In this document: positions 29,712 to 38,273 of the stretch, one piece after another
Numbering within the stretch: the first letter of the stretch is position 1
How the letters are laid out: each line of letters begins with the position of its first letter
Source of the DNA: Modicisalibacter muralis
Lineage (GTDB): Bacteria > Pseudomonadota > Gammaproteobacteria > Pseudomonadales > Halomonadaceae
NCBI RefSeq assembly: GCF_900102945.1
Contig: NZ_FNGI01000001.1
Location: 186,001 to 250,000 of the forward strand
Length of the DNA: 64,000 bases
Direction: 5' to 3'
Position numbers and translations under genes: made by a program
Notes under the pieces: generated by a model
The model's database searches: none
Seen by the model: the letters and a program-made list of their open reading frames with translations, nothing else
What the model was told of the DNA's origin: nothing

Positions 29712-30884
29712 ATGCGCATTCTAGTGGATCGGAACATTCCCCTGGCCGACGAATTCTTCGGTGAATTGGGCGAGATCACTCGCTTGCCGGGCCGGGAGAT
29801 CACCGCCGAGGCAGTGCGCGATCAGGATATCCTGATGGTACGCTCCATCACCCGGGTCGATGCCGCGCTACTGGAAGGTTCCCGGGTACGCTTCGTCGGC
29901 ACCTGCACCATCGGCACCGACCATGTCGATCTCGACTACCTGCGTGAACGGCGGATCGGCTTCGCCAGCGCGCCGGGTTGCAACGCCGAGTCGGTGGTGG
30001 ATTACGTGCTTTCAAGCCTGCTGATGCTGGCCGATGAAGAGGATTTCCTACTGGCCAATCGCAGCGTGGGTATCGTCGGGGTCGGTAATGTTGGCGAGCG
30101 CTTGCGCCGCCGCCTGGCAGAGCTCGATGTCGATTGCCTGCTCTGCGATCCGCCGCGTGCCGAAGCCGAGGCGGCCGATGATACGCAAGGGGATTTCGTC
30201 GATCTCGACACGCTGATCGAGCGGGCCGACATCATCTGCCTGCACACGCCGCTGACCCGCGAGGGGCCGCATGCCACGCATCACCTGATGAGCGCGCAGC
30301 GCATCGCGGCACTCAAGCCGGGAACCTGGCTGGTCAATGCCGGGCGCGGCGCCTGCCTGGATAACGCCGCGCTACGTCAACGCCTCGAGAGTCGGGGCGA
30401 TCTGCGCAGCGTGATCGATGTCTGGGAGAATGAGCCGGCCATCGACGAGGCGCTTTATGGTCTGGTCGATATCGCCACCCCGCACATTGCTGGCTACAGC
30501 CTGGATGGCAAGATGCGCGGTACCGAACTGGTCTATCAGGCGTTGATGCGCCATTACGGCCTGCCCGCACGGCGCAAGCTGGGCCAGATCAAGCCCGACC
30601 CGTGGCTGCGCAAGATCGTGCTCACCGGCTGGGCGCCGCCGCTCGAGGCATTGGCGCTGTGCGTGCGGGCCTGCTACGACGTACGTCGCGACATGGTCGG
30701 CTTCGAGCGCTACCGGCGGCGTTTCGGCATGGCCAACGCCTTCGATCGCTACCGCGACGAATACCCGGTACGCCGCGAATTCTCGACGCTGCGTGTCGAT
30801 CTGAAGAAAAACGCCGGCGACCTGCGCGATGCCATCGAGGGCTATGGGTTCAAGGTCAAGCTGGCCAGCAAGTCGTCGTCCTGA
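29712..30884 (+). CDS. pdxB: Erythronate-4-phosphate dehydrogenase
   Basis: Second step of DXP-dependent pyridoxal phosphate synthesis. The 390-aa D-2-hydroxyacid dehydrogenase starts MRILVDRNIPLADEFFGELG. It has TCTIGTDHVDLDYL, the NAD-binding VGIVGVGNVGERLRRRL, the catalytic Arg in VNAGRGACLDNAAL, and TPHIAGYSLDGKMRGTELVYQA with the catalytic His, plus the C-terminal PdxB dimerisation domain. AAGGAGCGAG lies upstream. The frame is open from 29616, but the ATG at 29712 is the only family-like start. It is convergent with htpX. Confidence 0.95.
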   Translation: MRILVDRNIPLADEFFGELGEITRLPGREITAEAVRDQDILMVRSITRVDAALLEGSRVRFVGTCTIGTDHVDLDYLRERRIGFASAPGCNAESVVDYVLSSLLMLADEEDFLLANRSVGIVGVGNVGERLRRRLAELDVDCLLCDPPRAEAEAADDTQGDFVDLDTLIERADIICLHTPLTREGPHATHHLMSAQRIAALKPGTWLVNAGRGACLDNAALRQRLESRGDLRSVIDVWENEPAIDEALYGLVDIATPHIAGYSLDGKMRGTELVYQALMRHYGLPARRKLGQIKPDPWLRKIVLTGWAPPLEALALCVRACYDVRRDMVGFERYRRRFGMANAFDRYRDEYPVRREFSTLRVDLKKNAGDLRDAIEGYGFKVKLASKSSS

Positions 30885-30908
30885 CAGGTCTGCTATCACG
30901 GCGGGTAT

Positions 30909-31808
30909 CTACTGACGGTAGGCCGATTCCTTTAGCGCACGAATGCGCTCATCGAGTGGTGGGTGGCTGGCGAGCAGCCGCTCCATGATCTTGCGGGTCC
31001 GGCCGGTAGTGATCGCGAAGGCGGTCAGGGTGTCGGGCATCTGATCCGGCATATGGGTCTCGGATTTCAGGCGTGCGAGGGCATTGATCATCGCGCCGCT
31101 ACCGGCCAGCTTGGCGCCGGCGGAGTCGGCACGGTATTCGCGAAAGCGCGAGAACCAGGCGACGATGACCGAGGCGACCAGGCCGAAGACGATCTCGGCG
31201 ACGATCACTACGGCGAAATAACCCATGAAGCCCAGACCGCCGTTGTCGCCGCGGCGCAGGAAGCCATCGACCAGTTGCGCGACGACACGCGCGAAGAACA
31301 TCACGAAGGTGTTGAGTACGCCCTGAATCAGCGCCAGGGTGACCATGTCGCCATTGGCGACATGACCGATTTCGTGGGCCAGTACCGCGCGAATCTCTTC
31401 CGGACGCATACGACTGAGCAGGCCGGCGGAAACCGCGACCAGGGCGTCGTTCCTGTTCCAGCCGGTGGCGAAGGCATTGGACTGTTGCGCCGGGAAAATG
31501 CCGACTTCGGGCGTTTTGATGCCGGCTTCACGGGCCAGTTCGGCGACGGTATCGACCAGCCATTGCTCGGTGGCGTTACGCGGTGTATCGATGACCTGAG
31601 TGCGGGTGCTCTTCCTGGCCATCCATTTGGAGATGAACAGCGAGATCAGCGAGCCGGCCATGCCGAACACGAAACAGAAGATCAATAGGCCGTTCATGTT
31701 CAGCCCATTGGCATTCAGGTAGGGCTCCACGCCGAGCAGGCGCAGCGTAATACTGGCTACCAGCACCACGGCCAGGTTGGTGGCCAGGAACAGGATGATG
31801 CGCATCAT
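30909..31808 (-). CDS. htpX: Membrane metalloprotease HtpX
   Basis: Inner-membrane zinc endopeptidase that degrades damaged membrane proteins with FtsH. The 299-aa protein has two N-terminal membrane segments (about 4-24 and 39-60), the zinc motif HEIGH at 145-149, two further hydrophobic segments (about 155-210) and the third ligand region [25 protein letters not shown] matches the family start; the frame extends to 31841 without similarity. It is the last gene of the leftward msrB-rbgA-alaA-htpX group, 97 bases after alaA. A TATATATTAAA tract in that gap may give it its own promoter. Confidence 0.94.
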   Translation of the reverse strand: MMRIILFLATNLAVVLVASITLRLLGVEPYLNANGLNMNGLLIFCFVFGMAGSLISLFISKWMARKSTRTQVIDTPRNATEQWLVDTVAELAREAGIKTPEVGIFPAQQSNAFATGWNRNDALVAVSAGLLSRMRPEEIRAVLAHEIGHVANGDMVTLALIQGVLNTFVMFFARVVAQLVDGFLRRGDNGGLGFMGYFAVVIVAEIVFGLVASVIVAWFSRFREYRADSAGAKLAGSGAMINALARLKSETHMPDQMPDTLTAFAITTGRTRKIMERLLASHPPLDERIRALKESAYRQ

Positions 31809-31905
31809 GGGGAGTGACCCTCGGTGAGCCTTGTCGGCCATTTAGATAGGTTCTCGACGGCCGGGTTTCAAGCGTGTCGTTTAATATATAGCGCTTCGGC
31901 GCAAC

Positions 31906-33138
31906 TCACTGACGGTAACGCGCGAGAAAGCGCGCGAAGCGCTCCAGCGCGTCGTCGAGCTGGTCAGCCCAGGGCAGGGTGACGATGCGCACGTGGTCGG
32001 GCTCCGGCCAGTTGAAGGCGGTGCCCTGAACCAGCAGTATCTTTTCCTGCAGCAGCAGATCGAGAACCAGCTTGGCGTCGTCCTTGATGTTGAACACTTT
32101 GGGGTCGAGTCGCGGAAAGGCATAGAGCGCGCCCTTGGCCTTGACGCACGAAACGCCGGGGATGGCGTTGAGTTTCTCGTGGGTGATATCGCGCTGCGCG
32201 CGCAGACGCCCTCCCGGCAACACCAGATCGTTGATCGACTGATAGCCACCCAGCGCGGTCTGGATGGCGTGCTGCGCGGGTACGTTGGCGCACAGGCGCA
32301 TCGAGGCCAGCATATTGAGCCCCTGGATGAAGTCTTCGGCATGCTGCTTGGCCACGTTGCCCGAGAGAATCATCCAGCCGGAACGAAAGCCGGCGCAGCG
32401 ATAACTTTTCGACAAGCCGTTGAGCGTCACCACCAGTTGGTCTTCATCGGCCAGTGCGCCGGTGGCGACGTGCTCGACGTCGTCGTAGAGAATCTTGTCG
32501 TAGATCTCATCGGAGAACACCACCAGCTTGTGCTCGCGGGCGATCGTCAGTAGCTCCTTGATCACCTCGGGCGGGTAGACCGCGCCGGTGGGATTGTTGG
32601 GGTTGATCAACACGATGGCGCGCGTGTGACTGGTGACCTTGGCGCGAATGTCGGCGATGTCCGGCGCCCAGTCGGCCTGTTCATCGCACAGATAATGCAC
32701 CGGGCGACCGCCGGAAAGGTTGGCGGCGGCGGTCCATAGCGGGTAGTCGGGCGCCGGGATCAGCACTTCGTCGCCGTCGTTGAGCAGCGCCTGCATGGCC
32801 ATCACGATCAGCTCGGAAACCCCGTTGCCGATGAAGATGTCCTCGATGCCGATGCCCGGAATATCCTTGCGTTGACACTCCTGCATGATCGCCTTGCGTG
32901 CCGAGTAGAGCCCCTTGGAGTCGCAGTAACCCTGCGCGGTCGGCAGGTTGTGCATCACATCCTGGAGGATCTCCTCGGGCGCTTCGAAGCCGAACGGCGC
33001 GGGGTTGCCGATATTGAGCTTCAGGATGCGCTGGCCTTCGTCTTCGAGGCGGCGGGCATGTTCGAGCACCGGGCCGCGAATGTCGTAGCAGACGTTGTCG
33101 AGCTTGTGCGATTTCTTGATCGGGGTCGAAGTATCCAT
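31906..33138 (-). CDS. alaA: Glutamate-pyruvate aminotransferase AlaA
   Basis: PLP enzyme that makes alanine from pyruvate and glutamate. The 410-aa fold-type I aminotransferase has LNIGNPAPFGFEAPEEI, APDYPLWTAAANLSGG, INPNNPTGAVYPPEV, FSDEIYDKILYD and the PLP lysine K244 in NGLSKSYRCAGFRSGWM. It is very close to E. coli AlaA (405 aa) in layout. The ATG at 33138 has TAGGAAC upstream; a longer frame to 33195 adds unrelated sequence. It lies 72 bases after rbgA. Confidence 0.93.
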   Translation of the reverse strand: MDTSTPIKKSHKLDNVCYDIRGPVLEHARRLEDEGQRILKLNIGNPAPFGFEAPEEILQDVMHNLPTAQGYCDSKGLYSARKAIMQECQRKDIPGIGIEDIFIGNGVSELIVMAMQALLNDGDEVLIPAPDYPLWTAAANLSGGRPVHYLCDEQADWAPDIADIRAKVTSHTRAIVLINPNNPTGAVYPPEVIKELLTIAREHKLVVFSDEIYDKILYDDVEHVATGALADEDQLVVTLNGLSKSYRCAGFRSGWMILSGNVAKQHAEDFIQGLNMLASMRLCANVPAQHAIQTALGGYQSINDLVLPGGRLRAQRDITHEKLNAIPGVSCVKAKGALYAFPRLDPKVFNIKDDAKLVLDLLLQEKILLVQGTAFNWPEPDHVRIVTLPWADQLDDALERFARFLARYRQ

Positions 33139-33210
33139 GGATGTTCCTAGGGCGCGAGCAGGGCACAGCATACCCCGGCACGGTGGGCCTGCCAAAGCGA
33201 CAGGCGCACG

Positions 33211-34161
33211 TCAGGCCGGGTCGTTGGCGGATTCATCGATCTCGATGACTGGTGCGGGAATGTCGGCTGGCGTTTCCAGGGTGAGGCGCCCCAATTTGCC
33301 GTCACGCAATTCGTGCAACAGTACTTCGGCGCCGCGATGCAGATCGACCGCGCCGCCGGCGCGCAGGCCACCACGCTTGCTGGCGACCTCCTTGATGATG
33401 GCCTGGCCATCGAAACCGGCCAGGGCCAGCAGGTCGACGCGCTTCGGGCCATCGACCTGGACATCGGCGGCATGCGGGTCGGGGGTGTAGGCCGGTAGCG
33501 ATCTGAGCTTGAAGCGCCCGGTGAGCTCGTCGGGATAGCGCCGCGCCAGTTCGGCGGCGGTGACGATCGCCACCTCGAGGTAGTCGATCGCGGTGTCGCG
33601 AATCGCGCCGCTGGCCGCCAGGCGGTAAGCGCTGGCCTGATCCTCGATTTTCGGCCACAGCACGCCGGGAGTGTCGATCAGCGCGATGCGCCCGTCGATG
33701 CGTATCTTCTGCTGGCGCTTGGTAACCGCCGGCTCGTTGCCGGTCTTGGCGATTTTTCGGCCGGCCAGGCCATTGATCAGCGTCGACTTGCCGACGTTGG
33801 GAATACCCATGACCATGACGCGGACGTCACGATCGGCACGTACCCGGCCGGCCAGCTCATGGCACAGCCTGGGAATGCGCTTCAACTCGCGGGCGTTGGT
33901 GGTGGTTACCGCCAGGGCGCGGGTGTCCGGCTGGGCATCGAAATGCGCGACCCACTCGTCGGTGCGCGCAGGGTCGGCGAGATCGGCGCGCGAGAGAATC
34001 TTCAATACCGGCTTGTGCTCGGTCAGCACGGCCAGCATGGGGTTGGCGCTGGAGTAGGGCAGGCGAGCGTCGAGCACTTCGAGCACCACGTCGATCTCCG
34101 GTAGCGCTTCCTTGATCTGGCGGCGTGCCTTGTTCATGTGTCCCGGGTACCAGCCGAGCAT
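33211..34161 (-). CDS. rbgA: Ribosome biogenesis GTPase YlqF/RbgA
   Basis: Circularly permuted GTPase that acts late in 50S assembly. The 316-aa protein has the typical start MLGWYPGHMNKARRQI, then G4 SRAD (57-60), G1 GIPNVGKS (119-126) and G3 DTPG (163-166), in permuted order, and a C-terminal RNA-binding ANTAR-like domain. I chose the ATG at 34161, with AAGGTGA upstream, over the one at 34185. An intrinsic terminator lies only 26 bases upstream, so transcription must arise by read-through or from a promoter inside msrB. Confidence 0.9.
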   Translation of the reverse strand: MLGWYPGHMNKARRQIKEALPEIDVVLEVLDARLPYSSANPMLAVLTEHKPVLKILSRADLADPARTDEWVAHFDAQPDTRALAVTTTNARELKRIPRLCHELAGRVRADRDVRVMVMGIPNVGKSTLINGLAGRKIAKTGNEPAVTKRQQKIRIDGRIALIDTPGVLWPKIEDQASAYRLAASGAIRDTAIDYLEVAIVTAAELARRYPDELTGRFKLRSLPAYTPDPHAADVQVDGPKRVDLLALAGFDGQAIIKEVASKRGGLRAGGAVDLHRGAEVLLHELRDGKLGRLTLETPADIPAPVIEIDESANDPA

Positions 34162-34186
34162 TATCGTCACCTTGGGCGCTAGCATG

Positions 34187-34220
34187 AAAACGGGCGCCTA
34201 TCTTAACAGATCGGCGCCCG
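34187..34220 (-). terminator. Intrinsic terminator between msrB and rbgA
   Basis: On the minus strand CGGGCGCC-G-ATCT-GTTA-AGAT-A-GGCGCCCG forms 12 pairs and is followed directly by TTTTC. It ends 22 bases after the msrB stop and 26 bases before the rbgA start, leaving no room for a promoter after it. Confidence 0.8.
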
Positions 34221-34242
34221 TCGCGGTTTGCGGGGGGAAGGG

Positions 34243-34644
34243 CTATTCGCCAGCGTGGAAACCGAGCGCTACCGAGTTGATGCAATAGCGCAGACCGGTG
34301 GATTCCGGTGGGCCGTCGGGGAAGACGTGGCCCAGGTGGGCATCGCAACGCGAGCAGACCACTTCGGTGCGCTGCATGCCGTGTGTATTGTCGGCATGCT
34401 CCTCCACGGCGGCACTGGCCAGTGGGCGGTCGAAGCTCGGCCAGCCGCAGCCGGCCTCGAACTTGTGCTCGTTCTCGAATAGCGCCGCGCCACAGCATAC
34501 GCAGTGGTAGATGCCGTGCTCGTCGCTAGCGCCATGGTCGCCACTGAAAGGGGGCTCGGTGCCTTTTTCGCGCGTTACGTGATACTGCTCGGGAGTGAGC
34601 TGCTCGCGCCATTCGGCGTCGCTCTTGTGGAGTTTCTTGCGCAT
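34243..34644 (-). CDS. msrB: Peptide-methionine (R)-S-oxide reductase MsrB
   Basis: Repairs methionine-R-sulfoxide. The 133-aa protein has [20 protein letters not shown], the zinc cysteine pairs CVCC (48-51) and CSRC (97-100), GCGWPSF with a possible resolving Cys66, and the catalytic Cys121 in [11 protein letters not shown]. The GGAGG ribosome site is six bases from the ATG at 34644; the open frame upstream to 34899 has no similarity. First gene of the msrB-rbgA-alaA-htpX direction, but separated from rbgA by a terminator. Confidence 0.95.
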   Translation of the reverse strand: MRKKLHKSDAEWREQLTPEQYHVTREKGTEPPFSGDHGASDEHGIYHCVCCGAALFENEHKFEAGCGWPSFDRPLASAAVEEHADNTHGMQRTEVVCSRCDAHLGHVFPDGPPESTGLRYCINSVALGFHAGE

Positions 34645-34801
34645 GACGTTCCTCCATTTTGCTAACCGGCTACATCGGCTCTCGGCATGAGATAACGCCA
34701 TGAAACAACGAGAGCAGGGCGATTTTCCAGTATATTTTAGTGCTCGCTGGGATCGCCTCGCGAGCGGTTTCGTCGACGGGTGGATAGGGGCCGACCCGCG
34801 C

Positions 34802-34830
34802 TTGACACCCTTCGCCGCGCTAATTAATAT
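34802..34830 (+). promoter_or_regulatory. Sigma-70 promoter of the tRNA-Glu/Gly operon
   Basis: TTGACA (34802-34807), a 17-bp spacer and TAATAT (34825-34830) are close to consensus. A GC-rich ACGCGCC discriminator follows, typical of stringently controlled stable-RNA promoters. The tRNA begins 30 bases downstream. Confidence 0.85.
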
Positions 34831-34860
34831 ACGCGCCACCTCGACGAGGCAAGGGTCTGC

Positions 34861-34936
34861 GTCCCATTCGTCTAGTGGTCCAGGACACCGCCCTTTCACG
34901 GCGGTAACAGGGGTTCGAACCCCCTATGGGACGCCA
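34861..34936 (+). tRNA. tRNA-Glu (anticodon TTC), copy 1
   Basis: 76 nt with encoded CCA. Acceptor GTCCCAT pairs ATGGGAC, anticodon stem CCGCC/GGCGG with loop CTTTCAC (anticodon 34895-34897), and the T-arm is AGGGG-TTCGAAC-CCCCT. It differs from copy 2 only at two D-loop positions. Confidence 0.97.
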
Positions 34937-34968
34937 CTTCCTTTTCGGGTAGCCGGAATTGGATTAGC

Positions 34969-35043
34969 GCGGGAATAGCTCAGTGGTAGAGCACAACCTT
35001 GCCAAGGTTGGGGTCGCGAGTTCGAATCTCGTTTCCCGCTCCA
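34969..35043 (+). tRNA. tRNA-Gly (anticodon GCC), copy 1
   Basis: 75 nt with encoded CCA. Acceptor GCGGGAA pairs with TTCCCGC, anticodon stem CAACC/GGTTG with loop TTGCCAA (anticodon 35001-35003), T-loop TTCGAAT. The sequence is identical to copy 2. Confidence 0.97.
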
Positions 35044-35102
35044 AATTCCCACTTCGGTGGGGAAGCAGTTGCGACGAGGGTCTCGAGCTGGGGCGCCAGC
35101 CG

Positions 35103-35127
35103 GACGAATCTCGTAGTTCCCGCTCCA
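35103..35127 (+). pseudogene. Relic of a tRNA-Gly 3' end
   Basis: GACGAATCTCG-TAGTTCCCGCTCCA resembles the last 24-25 bases of the flanking tRNA-Gly genes (GTTCGAATCTCG-TTTCCCGCTCCA), with a few changes and one extra base. There is no 5' half, so it is a leftover of recombination within the array rather than a working tRNA. Confidence 0.7.
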
Positions 35128-35133
35128 TGATGT

Positions 35134-35209
35134 GTCCCATTCGTCTAGTGGCCTAGGACACCGCCCTTTCACGGCGGTAACAGGGGTTCGAACCCCCTAT
35201 GGGACGCCA
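35134..35209 (+). tRNA. tRNA-Glu (anticodon TTC), copy 2
   Basis: 76 nt with CCA, the same as copy 1 except for GGCCTAGG instead of GGTCCAGG in the D-loop. The anticodon TTC is in loop CTTTCAC. Confidence 0.97.
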
Positions 35210-35245
35210 CTCCGGCCATGCGGTAAAAAAGCGCAAGTCAGCAGT

Positions 35246-35320
35246 GCGGGAATAGCTCAGTGGTAGAGCACAACCTTGCCAAGGTTGGGGTCGCGAGTTC
35301 GAATCTCGTTTCCCGCTCCA
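35246..35320 (+). tRNA. tRNA-Gly (anticodon GCC), copy 2
   Basis: 75 nt with encoded CCA, identical to copy 1. It ends the Glu-Gly-Glu-Gly array. No strong terminator is visible in the 178 bases before the ABC transporter gene. Confidence 0.97.
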
Positions 35321-35498
35321 AATCGAAAAATCTCTCCTATCTTCATGACAACCAGCCGGTTTTTCTGCTTCCTTGAGGCGTATATCGTTAGCAGGCATTG
35401 AATTTTTCTGCGCTGGCCGCATGTAATCATTTTCCCTTATTTTCTCCTCAGGCGTTCTCGTGACGCTGTGAGCGACCGACTGACGACAGGTGCGTTCG

Positions 35499-36467
35499 AT
35501 GGCAGAACCGGCTCTGTCCATCCGTGGGCTGACCAAGGTCTACGGCAATGGCTTCAACGCCCTGAAGGGCATCGATCTGGATGTGCCCGAAGGCGATTTC
35601 TTCGCAATGCTTGGCCCGAATGGCGCCGGTAAGTCCACTACGCTGGGTATCGTCTGCTCGCTGGTGCAAAAGACCGCCGGCAAGGTGAAAATCTACGGTA
35701 TCGACATCGACCGGGATTTCGCCAGGGCCAAGTACAATCTGGGCGTGGTGCCGCAGGAGTTCAATTTCAGCCAGTTCGAGAAGGTCGAGGATATCGTCCA
35801 CTCCCAGGCGGGCTACTACGGCATGCCGATGCGCGAAGCCAGGCCGCGCTGCAACCAGCTGCTCAAGGATCTGGGGCTATGGGACAAGCGCAACGGTCCG
35901 GCGCGTATGCTCTCCGGTGGCATGAAGCGTCGCCTGATGATCGCGCGTGCCTTGATCCACCGCCCGCGCCTGCTGATTCTCGATGAACCCACCGCCGGCG
36001 TCGATATCGAGTTGCGACGCAGCATGTGGGAGTACATGCAGCGTATCAATCGCGAGGAAGGCACCACCATCATCCTCACCACGCATTATCTGGAAGAGGC
36101 CGAGAGCCTGTGCCGCAATATCGCCATCATCAACCGTGGCGAAATCGTCAAGAACACCTCGATGCGCGGTCTGCTTACCGAACTCGATACCGAGACCTTC
36201 CTGCTCGACCTGGCCCAACCGCTGGATGTACTGCCGAGTATCGAGGGCTTTGATATCGAGCGTGTCGACGGCGCGCAACTGGCGTTGTCGGTGAAGAAGG
36301 GCCAGCACATCAATGACGCCTTCACGCAACTGTCCGCGCAGGGCGTTAACGTCGTGTCGATGCGCAACCGTGCCAACCGACTCGAGGAGCTGTTCGTGTC
36401 GATGGTCGAAGGCGACAATGCCAAGGCCGAGGAGCAACGCATCGCCAGGGAGATCGAGCACTCATGA
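35499..36467 (+). CDS. yadG: ABC-2 type exporter, ATP-binding subunit (YadG-like)
   Basis: 322-aa ABC ATPase with Walker A GPNGAGKS at 39-46, signature MLSGGMKRRLMIARAL, Walker B LLILDEPTAGVD and H-loop TTHYLEEAE. The C-terminal ~80 residues (LDTETFLLDL onward) form the small accessory domain of the DrrA/YadG group. With the permease gene that follows (four-base ATGA overlap) it makes an ABC-2 exporter. The substrate is unknown for YadGH. I chose the ATG at 35499 with AGGTG upstream; a GTG at 35490 is an alternative. Confidence 0.92.
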   Translation: MAEPALSIRGLTKVYGNGFNALKGIDLDVPEGDFFAMLGPNGAGKSTTLGIVCSLVQKTAGKVKIYGIDIDRDFARAKYNLGVVPQEFNFSQFEKVEDIVHSQAGYYGMPMREARPRCNQLLKDLGLWDKRNGPARMLSGGMKRRLMIARALIHRPRLLILDEPTAGVDIELRRSMWEYMQRINREEGTTIILTTHYLEEAESLCRNIAIINRGEIVKNTSMRGLLTELDTETFLLDLAQPLDVLPSIEGFDIERVDGAQLALSVKKGQHINDAFTQLSAQGVNVVSMRNRANRLEELFVSMVEGDNAKAEEQRIAREIEHS

Positions 36468-37237
36468 ACCCCATGCAGATTCTGGTCTCGTTGTGGACTC
36501 TGGTGGTCAAGGAAGTGCGTCGCTTCACGCGTATCTGGCCGCAGACGCTACTGCCGCCATCGATCACCATGACCATGTACTTCATCATCTTCGGCAACCT
36601 GATCGGTTCGCGAATTGGTGAGATGGACGGCTTCAGCTACATGGCCTACATCGTGCCCGGGCTGATCATGATGTCAGTGATCACCAATAGTTACTCCAAC
36701 GTTGCCTCGTCGTTCTTCTCCAACAAATTTCAACGCAGCGTGGAAGAGATGATGGTTTCGCCGATGCCCAATTGGGTGATCCTGTCCGGCTTCGTCTTTG
36801 GTGGCATGGCGCGTGGCCTGGGCGTGGGGTTGATCGTCACCGTGGTGTCGCTGTTCTTTACCGATCTGTCGTTGCGCCACCCGCTGATCACCCTCGGCGT
36901 GGTGATCATGACCGCCACGCTGTTCTCCATCGGTGGGTTCATCAACGCGCTGGTGGCTAACAAATTCGACGACATCTCCATCGTGCCGATCTTCGTGCTG
37001 ACGCCGCTGACTTACCTCGGCGGGGTGTTCTATTCCATCGACTTGCTGCCGGATTTCTGGCAGGGCGTGTCGATGGTCAATCCGATTTTGTATATGGTCA
37101 ATGCCTTTCGCTACGGCATTCTCGGGGTGTCCGACATCCCGGTGGCCGGCGCGCTGGTGGCGATCGGCATCTTTATCGTCGCCGCTTTCTTCCTGGCGCT
37201 GTGGATGTTGGAGCGCGGGAAAGGCATCCGTAGCTAG
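36464..37237 (+). CDS. yadH: ABC-2 type exporter, permease subunit (YadH-like)
   Basis: 257-aa membrane protein with six hydrophobic segments. The ABC-2 signature region covers SYSNVASSFFSNKFQRSVEEMMVSP-type sequence before segment 3 and TPLTYLGGVFYSIDLLPDFW before the last segments. It is translationally coupled to the ATPase gene by an ATGA overlap. It ends in TAG inside the third copy of the 32-nt repeat. No other transporter subunit is nearby, so the pair probably forms a 2+2 complex. Confidence 0.92.
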   Translation: MNPMQILVSLWTLVVKEVRRFTRIWPQTLLPPSITMTMYFIIFGNLIGSRIGEMDGFSYMAYIVPGLIMMSVITNSYSNVASSFFSNKFQRSVEEMMVSPMPNWVILSGFVFGGMARGLGVGLIVTVVSLFFTDLSLRHPLITLGVVIMTATLFSIGGFINALVANKFDDISIVPIFVLTPLTYLGGVFYSIDLLPDFWQGVSMVNPILYMVNAFRYGILGVSDIPVAGALVAIGIFIVAAFFLALWMLERGKGIRS

Positions 37238-37264
37238 TTTCTGTGCGAAAAATTCCTGCGCTTG
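37233..37264 (+). repeat. 32-nt 3'-end repeat, copy C (contains the yadH stop codon)
   Basis: Starts GCTAGTTTCTGTGCGAAAAA and ends TTCCTGCGCTTG, aligning without gaps to copies A and B (24 of 32 positions identical to A). As in the other copies the TAG is the gene's stop codon. Confidence 0.65.
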
Positions 37265-37385
37265 ATCATGCGGCGTTAAAGGTCCACTCAAGATGCTCAT
37301 TTACTTCAGTAAACTCCGCTCTCTCGTCGATCTTTGCCTTGCCTGATCCTCGCTCGGTGTTTTTTCGCCTCAGAAATGGAGTTTT

Positions 37386-38222
37386 ATGAAAACACAATGC
37401 CCTGATGTCTTAAAAAATGCCCCGCTGGGGCGCGAATCCGCCTATCCCGAGCGTTACGACCCGACGCTGCTATTCCCTATTGCACGTGCCGCCAATCGTG
37501 CTCCGCTGGGTATCGCTGACGAGGCGCTGCCATTCGTCGGCGAAGACGAGTGGCACGCCTTCGAGCTGTCCTGGCTCGATCCGAAGGGCAAGCCGATCGT
37601 CGCCGTGGCGCGTTTTCGCCTACTGGCGACGTCGCCCAACCTGATCGAATCCAAATCGTGGAAGCTGTACCTCAACAGCTTCAATCACAGCCGCTTCGCT
37701 GGCCATGCCGAGGTCGAGCAAACGCTGGCGCGCGACCTTTCCGCGGCTGCCGGCGGCGATGTCAGCGTCACCCTGCTGGATGTCGACGATGAGGCGTTGA
37801 CGCCACGTCGCTTGCCCGGCGACTGCATCGACGGGCTGGATGTCGAGATTCATGACTATGCGCCCAATCCCGATCTGCTGAGCGCTGGCGACGAGACCAT
37901 CGAAGAGAGTCTGCATTCGCATCTGCTCAAGTCCAATTGCCCGGTCACCGGCCAACCGGATTGGGGCAGCGTGCTGATTCGCTATCACGGGCCCAGAATC
38001 GACCGTGAGGGGTTGCTTAAATACCTGGTCTCCTACCGCCAGCATCAGGATTTTCACGAGCACTGCGTCGAGCATATCTTTACCGATCTGATGGCGCGCG
38101 TGCGTCCCGAACGGCTGTTGGTAATGGCGCGTTACGTGCGTCGCGGAGGCCTGGATATCAGTCCGTGGCGCGCCACGCCTGGCGAACGGCCACCCGAGCC
38201 GCTGCGACTGGCACGTCAATGA
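37386..38222 (+). CDS. queF: NADPH-dependent 7-cyano-7-deazaguanine reductase QueF (long type)
   Basis: Reduces preQ0 to preQ1 for queuosine in tRNA. The 278-aa tandem T-fold protein has ESKSWKLYLNSFN (QueF motif, residues 88-100), the thioimide nucleophile Cys185 in LKSNCPVTGQPDWGS with Asp192, and FHEHCVEHIFTDL near 223. The length fits the E. coli-type (YqcD) form. GGAG lies before the ATG. No other que gene and no preQ1 riboswitch was seen in the 148 bases upstream. Confidence 0.96.
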   Translation: MKTQCPDVLKNAPLGRESAYPERYDPTLLFPIARAANRAPLGIADEALPFVGEDEWHAFELSWLDPKGKPIVAVARFRLLATSPNLIESKSWKLYLNSFNHSRFAGHAEVEQTLARDLSAAAGGDVSVTLLDVDDEALTPRRLPGDCIDGLDVEIHDYAPNPDLLSAGDETIEESLHSHLLKSNCPVTGQPDWGSVLIRYHGPRIDREGLLKYLVSYRQHQDFHEHCVEHIFTDLMARVRPERLLVMARYVRRGGLDISPWRATPGERPPEPLRLARQ

Positions 38223-38273
38223 GCGATTCCGGTAGAGTGGTGAGAAATATTCTCGTTTGAATGGAGTCAGCCA

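Noticed and set aside
34861-35320. tRNA array as an integration site for a mobile element
   Set aside because: Both sides are core genes. No integrase, att-like repeat or foreign codon use was seen.
37238-37385. preQ1 riboswitch before queF
   Set aside because: No conserved preQ1 pseudoknot elements are visible. The region holds the third copy of the 32-nt repeat and otherwise nothing I recognise.
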